Assembly: GCA_002394165.1 (NCBI GenBank)
Contig: DGTA01000071.1
Location: forward strand, 1 to 28,421
Direction of reading: 5' to 3'
From: Lachnospiraceae bacterium UBA4348
GTDB taxonomy: Bacteria; Bacillota; Clostridia; Lachnospirales; Lachnospiraceae
DNA length: 28,421 nt
A model generated the notes under the pieces. That model saw only the letters and a list, made by a program, of their open reading frames with translations. It made no database searches and was not told the origin of the DNA. A program made the position numbers and the translations under genes. This document shows, in pieces, positions 8,148-16,727 of the stretch (positions within the stretch are counted from its first letter, which is position 1; each line of letters begins with the position of its first letter).

Positions 8148-9507
8148 TCCCCGAATCAGAATTCGGCCCAAACAGCCAGTTTTCCCCTTTGCGGTGCATC
8201 CTGCCCGAAAACACCTTTCCGCTCACATCGAAGGAGATCGTTTCCAGTTCGTCCGCCCTCGCGAGCGCATGGATATACTCCCTGGTATGCCCGCTGTAGA
8301 AGGCTTCCCCTTCGATGATGACCTTCTCCTCGACGAGAAGCTCCACCTCCCTTTGGGCGATCCGCTCCTCATAGGCGGCCTTGTTCACCGCTCCCAGTCC
8401 GATCAGGCGGTCGGAGCGGACTGCTTTTTCCTTTTCCGTGAGCTGTCCGTCCATGCGCGCTGCGCGTGTTCCCTCTCTGGGCGAATACTTGAAGATATGT
8501 GTCTCATAGAAACGGATCTTTTTCAGGAAATCCACCGTCTGCTCAAACTCTTCCACGCTCTCCCCGGGAAATCCCACAATGACATCCGTCGTCAGCGCCG
8601 GGTCATCAAAAGCCTCCCTGAGGATCCGGCATTTTTCGGCATATGAATCCGTGTCATAGTGACGGTTCATCCTCTTAAGAACGGTATTGCAGCCGCTCTG
8701 GAGAGACAGGTGGAAATGCGGGCAGATCTTTTTGTTGGCTGCCAGCTCCCGGGCAAATCCTTCCGTAATGATCCCCGGCTCCAAAGATCCCAGACGGATC
8801 CTGGAGATCCCCTCCACGTCCGAAGCCGCCCTGATCAGTCTCATTAGTCCGTCCCCGGCTTCCATGCCAAGATCCGTTCCGTAAGCGCTCAGGTGGATTC
8901 CCGTGAGCACTACCTCTCTCACACCGCTCCCGGCCAGTCTTGTGATCTCCTCCACCGTATCGTCTATGCCGCGTGAGCGGACCCGCCCTCTTGCATAGGG
9001 TATAATGCAGTAGCTGCAGAACTGGTTGCATCCGTCCTCCACCTTCAGGAAGGCGCGGGTGTGGATCCCCTGTCCCTCCAGGGAAAGGTGCTCATATTCC
9101 TTCTGCGCGGAAATGTCGGGAACATCCTGCAGTCTTTCCTGCCGGGCCCTGTTTTCAAAGAACGAATCCAGCAGCTCCACGATCCTTCCCTTCCGGTCAT
9201 TTCCCAGCACCAGGTCCGCTTCCACCGGAAGCGAGGTCTTCTCCACGGCAGTCTGCACATAACAGCCCACCGCGGCGACGACAGCGTCCGGGTTCATCTT
9301 CCTGGCCCGGCTGATCATCTGGCGGGATTTTCGGTCCGCAATATTCGTGACCGAGCAGGTATTGATCACATACACATCCGCCTTCTCATGAAAGGGAACG
9401 ATGGTATACCCCGCCCCCGCCAGCTGCTGGCGCATCACTTCCGTCTCATAGGCATTCACCTTGCAGCCCAGATTATGCAGTGCGGCTGTTCTCGATACAG
9501 ATGTCAT
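8131..9507 (-). CDS. mtaB: tRNA (N6-L-threonylcarbamoyladenosine(37)-C2)-methylthiotransferase
   Basis: Radical-SAM methylthiotransferase that converts t6A37 to ms2t6A in ANN-decoding tRNAs. The 458-aa protein has the UPF0004 domain with cluster cysteines C15, C51 and C82 (HNLGCKVNAYET, NTCSVTN, GCYVQ), the radical-SAM motif CNQFCSYC (C160, C164, C167) and a short C-terminal TRAM-like region. The HNLGCKVN opening separates MtaB from MiaB and RimO. The ATG at 9507 has AAGGAG about 5 nt upstream. It is divergent from the HPr-like gene and ends within the ireB promoter. Confidence 0.95.
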   Translation of the reverse strand: MTSVSRTAALHNLGCKVNAYETEVMRQQLAGAGYTIVPFHEKADVYVINTCSVTNIADRKSRQMISRARKMNPDAVVAAVGCYVQTAVEKTSLPVEADLVLGNDRKGRIVELLDSFFENRARQERLQDVPDISAQKEYEHLSLEGQGIHTRAFLKVEDGCNQFCSYCIIPYARGRVRSRGIDDTVEEITRLAGSGVREVVLTGIHLSAYGTDLGMEAGDGLMRLIRAASDVEGISRIRLGSLEPGIITEGFARELAANKKICPHFHLSLQSGCNTVLKRMNRHYDTDSYAEKCRILREAFDDPALTTDVIVGFPGESVEEFEQTVDFLKKIRFYETHIFKYSPREGTRAARMDGQLTEKEKAVRSDRLIGLGAVNKAAYEERIAQREVELLVEEKVIIEGEAFYSGHTREYIHALARADELETISFDVSGKVFSGRMHRKGENWLFGPNSDSGIEYSY

Positions 9508-9546
9508 TTAGCTCCTTTCCAGTGAGGCCCGAAAGGCCGTCAACCC

Positions 9547-9575
9547 TTGACTTTTAGCGCCTGTGCGTATAATAT
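9547..9575 (+). promoter_or_regulatory. Predicted promoter for the HPr-like gene
   Basis: TTGACT at 9547-9552 is followed by TATAATAT at 9568-9575. Spacing is 15 nt to TATAAT or 17 nt to TAATAT. An inverted repeat, ATATCT / AGATAT (9572-9577 and 9583-9588), overlaps the expected transcription start and could be a regulator site. The adjoining region must also hold the mtaB promoter, which I could not pin down. Confidence 0.55.
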
Positions 9576-9642
9576 CTTTAATAGATATCAACTATTACGA
9601 TCCCCGTACGGGAATCAAAATGCATATGGAGGAAATGCCGCT

Positions 9643-9873
9643 ATGAAGACAGTTCAGATCTCTCTTAATTCCATCGATAAGGTAAAATCTTTCGTCAATG
9701 ACATTTCAAAGTTCAACTATGACTTTGATCTTGTCTCCGGCAGATATGTCATCGATGCAAAATCCATCATGGGTATCTTCAGCCTGGATCTTTCCAAGCC
9801 CATCGATCTCTGCATCCATGCCGAAGAAGATATCGACGCTGTTCTTGAAATGCTCAAACCTTATCTGATCTGA
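9643..9873 (+). CDS. HPr-like (Crh-like) protein lacking the active-site histidine
   Basis: A 76-aa HPr-fold protein. The HPr Ser-46 region is clearly kept: VIDAKSIMGIFSLDL, with the serine at residue 41, next to the hydrophobic patch that contacts HPr kinase and CcpA. The loop that in HPr contains the phospho-accepting His-15 (HARPA) is replaced by LNSIDKVKSF, and the only histidine is H59. It therefore should not accept phosphate from PEP via enzyme I. By analogy with B. subtilis Crh, which has Gln at position 15, it may be a regulatory HPr form acting in carbon catabolite control. GGAGG precedes the ATG at 9643; the longer frame from 9547 overlaps the promoter. Monocistronic, with its own terminator. 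Confidence 0.8.
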   Translation: MKTVQISLNSIDKVKSFVNDISKFNYDFDLVSGRYVIDAKSIMGIFSLDLSKPIDLCIHAEEDIDAVLEMLKPYLI

Positions 9874-9891
9874 ATGATCCGAATTGTTCAG

Positions 9892-9923
9892 GGGCTGCCG
9901 CAGTTCTGCGGCAGCCCTTTTTT
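9892..9923 (+). terminator. Rho-independent terminator after the HPr-like gene
   Basis: A perfect 11-bp stem, GGGCTGCCGCA / TGCGGCAGCCC, with loop GTTC is followed by six T residues. It starts 18 nt after the stop codon. There is no T-run on the minus strand, so it works only for the plus-strand gene. Confidence 0.95.
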
Positions 9924-9946
9924 CATGCCTTTAACGGCGCACTCTC

Positions 9947-11122
9947 TTACACTTCGACTGTCTCAGCCGTCTCAATAGCCGTCTTCACCAGCTCATCAAA
10001 ATCCTCTCCGAGCTTCTTCTCGGATCTCTCGATGATGTGGAGCAGCGGTTTGGTCACCGGATGCTTGGCCACGAAAATCGTGCAGCAGTCCTCGTAGGGC
10101 AGGATGGATGTCTCGTAGGTCCCGATCTTCAGGGAGATATCCACGATATCCTGCTTGTCGAACCCGATCAGCGGACGGAAAACGGGCATGGTGCAGGCCG
10201 CGTTGGTCACCGCCAGGCTCTGGATGGTCTGGCTGGCCACCTGTCCCAGGCTCTCTCCGGTGATCAGGGCCAGGGCGCCGTCCCGGGCGGCAAAGTGCTC
10301 CGCGATCTTCATCATGTAACGGCGCATGATGATCGTCAGCTCGTCATGGGGGCAGCGCTCATAGATGCGCAGCTGCACATCGGTGAAATTCACCACGTGA
10401 ACACGCATTTTTCCGGCAAAATCCGACACGCGCTTTGCCAGGTCGATGACCTTCTGCTTCGCGCGCTCGCTGGTATAGGGCGGCGCATGGAAATAAACCG
10501 CATCGATGCGCACGCCTCTCTTGGCGATCATATAGCCGGCCACGGGGGAATCGATTCCGCCCGAGAGCAGCAGCATGGCCCTTCCGTTGGTGCCGACGGG
10601 CATTCCGCCCGGTCCCGGAATGATCTTCGAATAGATATAGATCTGGTCACGGATCTCCACATGAACGGGGATCTGCGGTTCATGCACATCCACGCTCATC
10701 TCGGGATAGGCATCGAGCACCGCTCCGCCAACGATCGCGTTCAGCTCCATGGACGGCATGGGATAGCTCTTTCTCGCCCTTCGCGCGATGATCTTGAATG
10801 ACTGGTCATGCGTCTCGTAGGACTGGGCCAGGAATTCGACCACTGCCTTCCCGATGCTGTCCGGATCGTCCTCGTCACAGACCATGACCGGGCAGATGCC
10901 CACGATCCCGAAAACGTTCTGCAGCGCTTCCACCACTTCCTCGTGGATGAAGCTGCCGGCGCAGTGCACATAGATCCGTCCCTGTTCCTTGGAGACGGAA
11001 AACTCTCCGGAGACATTCTCAAGCCGCTCCAGGATCCTGCCCGAAAGCGCATCCTCGAACACATAGCGGTTTTTTCCCTTTACACCGATCTCTCCGTATT
11101 TGATCAGATAAGTATGAAACAT
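9947..11122 (-). CDS. thiI: tRNA 4-thiouridine synthase ThiI
   Basis: ATP-dependent sulfurtransferase that makes 4-thiouridine at tRNA position 8, using persulfide sulfur from a cysteine desulfurase. The 391-aa protein has an N-terminal ferredoxin-like/THUMP region (about 1-165) and a PP-loop adenylation domain with SGGIDS at 187-192. The C-terminal rhodanese domain of the E. coli enzyme is absent, as is normal in Firmicutes. The start is the ATG at 11122 (MFHTYLIKYGEIGVKGKNR), where family members begin; the frame stays open 70 codons further but that part overlaps nifS and is not homologous. It lies 26 bp downstream of nifS, the standard partner gene. Confidence 0.96.
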   Translation of the reverse strand: MFHTYLIKYGEIGVKGKNRYVFEDALSGRILERLENVSGEFSVSKEQGRIYVHCAGSFIHEEVVEALQNVFGIVGICPVMVCDEDDPDSIGKAVVEFLAQSYETHDQSFKIIARRARKSYPMPSMELNAIVGGAVLDAYPEMSVDVHEPQIPVHVEIRDQIYIYSKIIPGPGGMPVGTNGRAMLLLSGGIDSPVAGYMIAKRGVRIDAVYFHAPPYTSERAKQKVIDLAKRVSDFAGKMRVHVVNFTDVQLRIYERCPHDELTIIMRRYMMKIAEHFAARDGALALITGESLGQVASQTIQSLAVTNAACTMPVFRPLIGFDKQDIVDISLKIGTYETSILPYEDCCTIFVAKHPVTKPLLHIIERSEKKLGEDFDELVKTAIETAETVEV

Positions 11123-11148
11123 TCTTCCTGTTTTTCCTTCCTGTAAAT

Positions 11149-12312
11149 TTAGTGTCTGGTGTAGCGCCGAAGCATGGGAACGATCTGTCCCAGGGCCTCC
11201 AGGCAGATATCGACTTCTTCGGGCGTATTCATGGTGCCGAAGCTGAAGCGCACCGCCGATTCGGCATGACGGGCGCTCATTCCCACAGCCCTGAGAACAT
11301 GGCTGACCGCCTGCTTTTTGTTGGACAGGCACGCCGAGCCGGCTGAGACATAAATGCCCCTGTCTTCAAGGGCGTGAAGGAGCACCTCCGAGCGCACTCC
11401 CGAAAAAGAAGCATTCAGGATATGCGGCGCTGCGCCATCCGTGGGCGTGTTGATCCGAACATCCTCCATGGAGGAGAGTCCGTCCCGGAGCCTGTCGCGC
11501 AAAGATGCGAGATAAGCTCCCTGCTTTTCGATATCCCGGCAGATATCCGCGCTCGCCTGTCCCAGTCCGGCGATCCCCGGTACGTTGTCAGTGCCCGAGC
11601 GCATGCCCTTCTGCTGGCCGCCGCCGCGCATGAACGGGTTGATCCTCACTCCGTCGCGCACATACAGAAAGCCGATTCCCTTGGGCGCGTGGATCTTGTG
11701 GCCGCTCACCGAGATCATGTCGACCCGGCTCCCTCGCGTGCTCATCGGGATCTTGCCAAATGCCTGCACCGCATCGGTGTGGAACAGGATCCGCTCATCG
11801 AATGCCTTTACAAGCCGCGCGCACTCCTCCACGGGCTGGATCGTCCCCAGCTCGTTGTTCACGGACATGATGCTCACAAAGATCGTCTCGTCATCCAGCG
11901 CTTTCTCAAGATCCTCCGGCCGGATGCGGCCGTACTCATCGACGGGAAGATACGTGACGCGGTACCCCTGTCTCTCGAGTTCCTTCATTGGCTCCAGGAT
12001 GGCAGGATGCTCCACGGATGTGGTGATCAGGTGGTTTCCCCGGCGATGCTGCGCCGTGACGCTTCCCCAGATCGCCCAGTTGTCGGACTCCGTCCCTCCC
12101 GAGGTGTAATAGATCTCCTTCTCCGATGCGTGAAGGGCGGCGGCGATCTGTTCCCTGGCGGTCTTTACCCGCTTCTCCGCCTCCACGCCCTTCATATGCC
12201 GGGAAGAAGGATTCCCGTAGTCCTCAAGCATGCACTCCATCACAAGATCGGCCACCTGCTTCGTGCAGCAGGTGGTCGCCGAATTGTCAAAATAGATTTC
12301 AGATTGTTCCAT
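11149..12312 (-). CDS. Cysteine desulfurase, NifS/IscS family (NifZ-like partner of ThiI)
   Basis: PLP enzyme that removes sulfur from L-cysteine and hands it on as a persulfide. The 387-aa protein shows the substrate histidine in SVEHPAIL (H102), the PLP lysine in SGHKIHAPKG (K206) and the catalytic cysteine in SAGSACLS (C328), in a short loop. The gene starts 1 bp after the rsmE stop and is followed by thiI, the same pairing as B. subtilis nifZ-thiI, so the expected sulfur acceptor is ThiI. No IscU/SufU scaffold gene is nearby, which argues against a dedicated iron-sulfur assembly role. Confidence 0.94.
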   Translation of the reverse strand: MEQSEIYFDNSATTCCTKQVADLVMECMLEDYGNPSSRHMKGVEAEKRVKTAREQIAAALHASEKEIYYTSGGTESDNWAIWGSVTAQHRRGNHLITTSVEHPAILEPMKELERQGYRVTYLPVDEYGRIRPEDLEKALDDETIFVSIMSVNNELGTIQPVEECARLVKAFDERILFHTDAVQAFGKIPMSTRGSRVDMISVSGHKIHAPKGIGFLYVRDGVRINPFMRGGGQQKGMRSGTDNVPGIAGLGQASADICRDIEKQGAYLASLRDRLRDGLSSMEDVRINTPTDGAAPHILNASFSGVRSEVLLHALEDRGIYVSAGSACLSNKKQAVSHVLRAVGMSARHAESAVRFSFGTMNTPEEVDICLEALGQIVPMLRRYTRH

Positions 12313-12313
12313 T

Positions 12314-13090
12314 TTACTTTCCCTGCTGTTCCGTTATATTTTCCGGCCTTCTTCCCTCCAGCGCCACCATCAGGGCACTTAAAAGCGTCATGCCGGCTGT
12401 CTCCGTTCTCAGGATCCTTCGTCCCAGGGTCACACTCTTCGCCCCCATGGCGGCCGCCGCTTCCACCTCTTCCGGCTCAAAACCGCCCTCCGGCCCGATG
12501 AATACGGCCACCGAATCGCCGGGGCGGATCCTGTCAAGTACCTGCCTGGTGTGATCCATGTCCTCCGCCAGCTCGTAGGGGATCAGGACCACGTCGTATG
12601 AGGCGGCGTCCCTGAGCGCTTCCCGAAAGCTCAGCACTCCTCCCACCTGCGGGATCACGCCGCGCCTTGACTGTTTGGCTGCGCTCTCGGAGACGGCGTT
12701 CCATCGTCTCACCTTATTGGCGGCCTTATCACCGCTGAGCTTCACGATACTTCTGGCACTGGCGACCGGAACAATGCTGTAAGCCCCCAGTTCCACCGCC
12801 TTCTGGATGATCCACTCCATCTTATCACTTTTGGGCAGGGACTGGTAGAGCGTTATCTTCGAGGGAAGCTCGGCTCCCTCCTCCTCGACCCAGAGGATCT
12901 TTCCGGTCACCTCCTGCGCCGTGATGCGCTCGATCCGGCACCGGTAGTCGAGGTCATCCTGCCCGGTGCGGACATGGAACTCCTCCCCGGGCTGCATGCG
13001 AAGCACGTTCCGGATATGGTTGACATCGCTGCCCGTGATCGTCACTTCCTCCGCCGTGATCTGTCCGGGAGGCACAAAAAAACAATGCAT
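12314..13090 (-). CDS. rsmE: 16S rRNA (uracil(1498)-N3)-methyltransferase
   Basis: SPOUT-fold methyltransferase that modifies U1498 of 16S rRNA in the ribosome decoding region. The 258-aa protein has an N-terminal PUA-like domain (begins MHCFFVPPGQ), and in the C-terminal trefoil knot FIGPEGGFEPEE (GPEGG at 199-203) and LGRRILRTETA (222-232), which bind SAM. It sits 15 bp after prmA and 1 bp before nifS. The prmA-rsmE pair is very common in Firmicutes. Confidence 0.96.
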   Translation of the reverse strand: MHCFFVPPGQITAEEVTITGSDVNHIRNVLRMQPGEEFHVRTGQDDLDYRCRIERITAQEVTGKILWVEEEGAELPSKITLYQSLPKSDKMEWIIQKAVELGAYSIVPVASARSIVKLSGDKAANKVRRWNAVSESAAKQSRRGVIPQVGGVLSFREALRDAASYDVVLIPYELAEDMDHTRQVLDRIRPGDSVAVFIGPEGGFEPEEVEAAAAMGAKSVTLGRRILRTETAGMTLLSALMVALEGRRPENITEQQGK

Positions 13091-13105
13091 CTGCCCATCT
13101 CTCCT

Positions 13106-14074
13106 TTATTCGGCGGCCGGCATTGGCTTCACGGCCGTAACGCTCCGCCATTCACCCTGCGCACCGATATCCGTGACCCTAAGGCCTTCCTTCTCAAGAG
13201 CCTGTGCCACCAGGTTTTCCTTGCCTTCCAGGATGCCGGACATGATCAGGACGCCGCCCTCCTTCATGGCCGCCGCTGCCGCGGGCGCCATGGGGATGAG
13301 GACCTCCGCCAGGATATTGGCCAGCACCATATCGTATTTTCCTGTCCCGATATCGGCCTGCAGCTGTTCATCATCGATCAGATTCCCGATATGAAGGGTA
13401 AGGGTCTCCTCACCAAGGGCGTTGGCCTCCAGGTTATCCGCAACGGCTCCCACCGCTCCCGGATCCAGGTCCGTCGCCTCCGCATGTGCGGCTCCCAGCT
13501 TAAGGGCCGCGATCGACAGGATCCCGCTGCCGGTCCCGATGTCGAGCACCTGCATCCCGGGCTGAATATGGGCCTTCACCTGTTTCAGGCAAAGCTGGGT
13601 CGTCTCGTGCATCCCGGTCCCGAATGCCGAGCCCGGATCGATATGGAGGATCAGTCTGTCCTTATCCTCGCTCTTTACTTCCTCCCAGGAGGGGATGATC
13701 AGCATGTCATCCACGTAGAACTGCTTAAAGTACTTCTTCCAGTTGTTCATCCAGTCCACATCCTCGGTCTGGGAGCTCTCGATGCTGCACTCGCCCAGAT
13801 CGGTAAAGGAAGCGATCTTGTCAAGCTCCTGCCTTACCCGTTCCAGCACGGGACCCGGGTCCTTGTCGGCGTCCAGATAAAAAGACAGGTAGGCGACCCC
13901 GTCATCGGGGCCGCCCGCAGGCATGATATCTACAAACATACGGTCAAGATCGCTCTGGGAGAGCGGGACCTTGTCCTCCACTTCCACTCCCTCGATCCCG
14001 GCCTCGGACAGGGCATAGATCACAAGATCCTCCGCCTCGGAGGTCGTCTTAAGTCTGAATTTATTCCAGCGCAT
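13106..14074 (-). CDS. prmA: Ribosomal protein L11 methyltransferase
   Basis: SAM-dependent enzyme that trimethylates ribosomal protein L11. The 322-aa protein has an N-terminal substrate-recognition domain (about 1-110) and a C-terminal Rossmann domain with GSAFGTGMHETT (148-159) and motif I VLDIGTGSG (176-184). It is the first gene of the prmA-rsmE-nifS-thiI run. The ATG at 14074 is preceded by GGAG about 8 nt upstream (ACGGAGAAGATAA). I could not identify a clean promoter in the hairpin-rich spacer before it. Confidence 0.95.
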   Translation of the reverse strand: MRWNKFRLKTTSEAEDLVIYALSEAGIEGVEVEDKVPLSQSDLDRMFVDIMPAGGPDDGVAYLSFYLDADKDPGPVLERVRQELDKIASFTDLGECSIESSQTEDVDWMNNWKKYFKQFYVDDMLIIPSWEEVKSEDKDRLILHIDPGSAFGTGMHETTQLCLKQVKAHIQPGMQVLDIGTGSGILSIAALKLGAAHAEATDLDPGAVGAVADNLEANALGEETLTLHIGNLIDDEQLQADIGTGKYDMVLANILAEVLIPMAPAAAAAMKEGGVLIMSGILEGKENLVAQALEKEGLRVTDIGAQGEWRSVTAVKPMPAAE

Positions 14075-14110
14075 TTATCTTCTCCGTCTTAAGGTTATTA
14101 TCATGTAATC

Positions 14111-14218
14111 AAGAACGCCTCCGCGTTCTTGCCGCGCCGCGCTCGGCGCAAAGCGCCTTCCTCTGAGCGCGGCTGCGATTCCGCCGGAGGCTGCAGCTCA
14201 GTCTCTCAGACTGAGCTG
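14111..14218. repeat. Three consecutive hairpins between galE and prmA
   Basis: This spacer holds AAGAACGC / GCGTTCTT with loop CTCC (14111-14130); a compound stem GCCGCGCTC (14136-14144) / GAGCGCGGC (14165-14173) enclosing GGCGC, AAA, GCGCC; and a perfect 11-bp stem CAGCTCAGTCT / AGACTGAGCTG with loop CTC (14194-14218). The galE stop codon falls in the last loop. None is followed by a T-run on either strand, so these are not classical terminators. They could stabilise the galE 3' end or form a leader for prmA. Confidence 0.7.
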
Positions 14219-15225
14219 TACCCGTCAGGGTTCATGCTCTGCCATCTCCATGAGTCGGCGCACATCCGGTCGATGCCGTACTGTGCCTCCCAGCCCAGCT
14301 CCTTCCTGGCTTTGGAAGGATCACAGTAGCAGGTCGCGATATCGCCCTCGCGGCGGGGCTTGATCTCGTATTTCAGTGTCTGTCCGCAGGCTTTCTCGTA
14401 CGCGGCGATCACCTGGAGCACGCTGTATCCGTTTCCGGTTCCCAGGTTGTAGACACTCACGCCGCCCGTTCCGTCAAACTTGGCCAGCGCTTTCACATGG
14501 CCGACGGCCAGGTCCACCACATGGATGTAATCGCGCACGCCCGTTCCGTCCGGCGTGTCATAATCGTTTCCGAAAACGCCGATGGAGGGCAGCTTGCCCA
14601 CCGCCACCTGGGCCACATACGGAACCAGATTGTTGGGGATGCCCTTGGGATCTTCTCCGATCAGGCCGCTCTCATGGGCTCCGATCGGGTTAAAGTAGCG
14701 CAGCAGCACCACATTCCACTCGGGATCGGCGGTATGGATATCGGTCAGGATCTGCTCCAGCATCCATTTCGTCCAGCCGTACGGGTTGGTGCAGGTCCCC
14801 TTGGGGCACTCTTCCGTGATCGGCACGAAAGCCGGATCGCCGTACACCGTGGCGGAGGAGCTGAAGATGATGTTCTTCACTCCGTTCTTTCTCATCACGT
14901 CGGTGAGCGTAAGCGTCCCGTTTATGTTGTTGCGGTAATACTCGACCGGTTTCCGTACGGACTCTCCGACCGCTTTGTATCCGGCAAAATGGATCACCGC
15001 ATCCGGTTTCTCCGCGGCAAAGATCTCGTTAAGCTTCTCCCCGTCGTTGATATCCGCCTCATAAAAAACCGTCTTTTTTCCGGTGATCTGTTCCACCCGC
15101 TCCACAGCCTTCTCGCTGGCATTGTAGAGGTTGTCAACGATCACCACTTCATATCCTGCATTCAGCAATTCCACGCAGGTATGGCTGCCGATATAGCCGG
15201 CGCCGCCCGTTACAAGGATCTTCAT
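14206..15225 (-). CDS. galE: UDP-glucose 4-epimerase
   Basis: Interconverts UDP-galactose and UDP-glucose in the Leloir pathway and for surface polysaccharide precursors. The 339-aa extended short-chain dehydrogenase has the NAD motif GGAGYIG (7-13), the catalytic serine in FSSSATVYG (S124) and YxxxK at Y149/K153 (NPYGWTKW). It follows galK by 40 bp, with AAAGGAG before the ATG. The usual third gene, galT, is not in the window. The stop codon lies in the loop of a strong hairpin. Confidence 0.96.
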   Translation of the reverse strand: MKILVTGGAGYIGSHTCVELLNAGYEVVIVDNLYNASEKAVERVEQITGKKTVFYEADINDGEKLNEIFAAEKPDAVIHFAGYKAVGESVRKPVEYYRNNINGTLTLTDVMRKNGVKNIIFSSSATVYGDPAFVPITEECPKGTCTNPYGWTKWMLEQILTDIHTADPEWNVVLLRYFNPIGAHESGLIGEDPKGIPNNLVPYVAQVAVGKLPSIGVFGNDYDTPDGTGVRDYIHVVDLAVGHVKALAKFDGTGGVSVYNLGTGNGYSVLQVIAAYEKACGQTLKYEIKPRREGDIATCYCDPSKARKELGWEAQYGIDRMCADSWRWQSMNPDGYSSV

Positions 15226-15265
15226 AAATATCTCCTTTCTGAAATAACCGAAATATCTGAATCCA

Positions 15266-16552
15266 TCAAAGGCGGACCGGTGTGCCGCCCACGCCGCGGA
15301 TGCTGATCACATGGCAGCATCCCTCGCCCAGCGCCGCTTCGATCGATGCCTTGAAGCTGTCGACCATATCCAGCGGCACGAATGCCTGGGCCGTTCCGGC
15401 AAAGCCGCCTCCGTGCACCCGGAAGGCGCCTCTCTCGCCGAGGAACTCATGGCACATGGCCAGAGCTACGCCCATCTCCTGCTTTTTCACACTGCCGGCG
15501 GGCACGATGTTCTGCAGGTACATGAATGAACTGTATCCGGAAAGCCTCACCAGGCGAAGGAATTCATCCACATTGCCGCTCTCGAGGGCCTCAGCCTGTG
15601 CGGGCACGCGGTCATTGTCGTCATAAAAATGGACAGCCCTGAGCACCGCGCGGTCGCCGGCCTTTTTGCGCAGGACACCGATCTGGTCAATGAAATCCTT
15701 CCGGTCGATCTCGCGCAGCACTTCCTTGCCGAAGTGTTCGCAGATGGCCTTAAGCTCAGCGGGAATAGCCGCGTACTCACCTGTCAGGTCCGCGTGATCA
15801 GCACCGCTGTCGATGATGCACAGCGCCAGTCCGCAGCTGTCAAAGTCCACGTCCAGCTTCCTGACCTGGGGCTTTTCTTTATCTTTAAAGTCGATCGTCA
15901 GCAGGTTGCCTACGGAGCAGGCCATCTGGTCCATCAGGCCGCTGGGTTTGCCGAAGTAGACATTCTCGGCGTACTGGCCGATCTGCGCGATCTCCACCGC
16001 ATCCACCTTCTCATCAAAGAACAGGGTGTTGATCACATTTCCCACCAGGACTTCAAAGGAGGCCGATGAGCTGATGCCGCTTCCGGGAAGCACATTAGAG
16101 GAGGCCGTCATTGAGAAGCCGCCCACCTTGCAGCCCCTCTGGGCGAAGGCCGCCGCCACGCCGCGGATCAGCGACATGGTCGTGTTCTCTTCCTCTTTTT
16201 TCGCCGAAAGATCACTGATGTCGATCCGGCACATAGGGAAGCCCTCCGACAGGACTTCGATCACGCTGTCATTCCTCACGGCTGCCGCAGCGATCGAATC
16301 CATATCCACGGAAGCCGCCAGCACCCGTCCGCGCTGATGATCCGTGTGATTGCCGCCGATCTCGGTCCTTCCGGGTGCCGAGAACAGGAAGATATCCGAC
16401 TCTTTCGCCTGCTCGGGAAAAACTTCCTCAAACCGGTCCAGGAGAGCCGCATATCGGGGAACATTTTCTCCTGTTTTTTCTTTGTACAGAGGGTAAAGAG
16501 CTTTCTCAAACGCTTCACCCGACATTTTTTCTCTCCACTCGGTAATCTTCAT
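15266..16552 (-). CDS. galK: Galactokinase
   Basis: GHMP kinase that phosphorylates galactose at C1. The 428-aa protein carries the galactokinase signature in the form GRTEIGGNHTDHQRG (61-75) and the ATP loop LPGSGISSSASFEV (155-168), plus a C-terminal FRVHGGGFAGTAQAF motif 3. It is longer than E. coli GalK (382 aa), mainly through an N-terminal extension of about 35 residues. EIGGNHTD in place of the usual LIGEHTDY is a variant I associate with Clostridia. The ATG at 16552 has AAGGAG 8 nt upstream. Heads the galK-galE pair; an inverted repeat CCGGT/ACCGG (16579-16591) lies 27 bp upstream of the start and could be regulatory. Confidence 0.93.
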   Translation of the reverse strand: MKITEWREKMSGEAFEKALYPLYKEKTGENVPRYAALLDRFEEVFPEQAKESDIFLFSAPGRTEIGGNHTDHQRGRVLAASVDMDSIAAAAVRNDSVIEVLSEGFPMCRIDISDLSAKKEEENTTMSLIRGVAAAFAQRGCKVGGFSMTASSNVLPGSGISSSASFEVLVGNVINTLFFDEKVDAVEIAQIGQYAENVYFGKPSGLMDQMACSVGNLLTIDFKDKEKPQVRKLDVDFDSCGLALCIIDSGADHADLTGEYAAIPAELKAICEHFGKEVLREIDRKDFIDQIGVLRKKAGDRAVLRAVHFYDDNDRVPAQAEALESGNVDEFLRLVRLSGYSSFMYLQNIVPAGSVKKQEMGVALAMCHEFLGERGAFRVHGGGFAGTAQAFVPLDMVDSFKASIEAALGEGCCHVISIRGVGGTPVRL

Positions 16553-16663
16553 CTCATTCTCCTTTTTCCCGAATTCTTCCGGTTATACCGGATGCTCTGC
16601 TGCATCTGCAGGTACACTGTTTTCATCATAACGCAAAAGATCAAAAAAGTATAGAAAAAGTGC

Positions 16664-16691
16664 TTGCATTTTCCCGAGAATATGCTATTAT
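16664..16691 (+). promoter_or_regulatory. Predicted promoter for tRNA-Glu
   Basis: TTGCAT at 16664-16669, a 16-nt spacer, and TATTAT at 16686-16691 lie about 36 nt before the tRNA. It is divergent from galK. Confidence 0.6.
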
Positions 16692-16727
16692 AACAAAGTG
16701 CCGCGCTTGCAGCGGTATTCAAAAGAT

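Noticed and set aside
14206..14218. galE terminator
   Set aside because: The hairpin around the stop codon is strong, but no T-run follows it on the minus strand, so I listed it as structure rather than a terminator.
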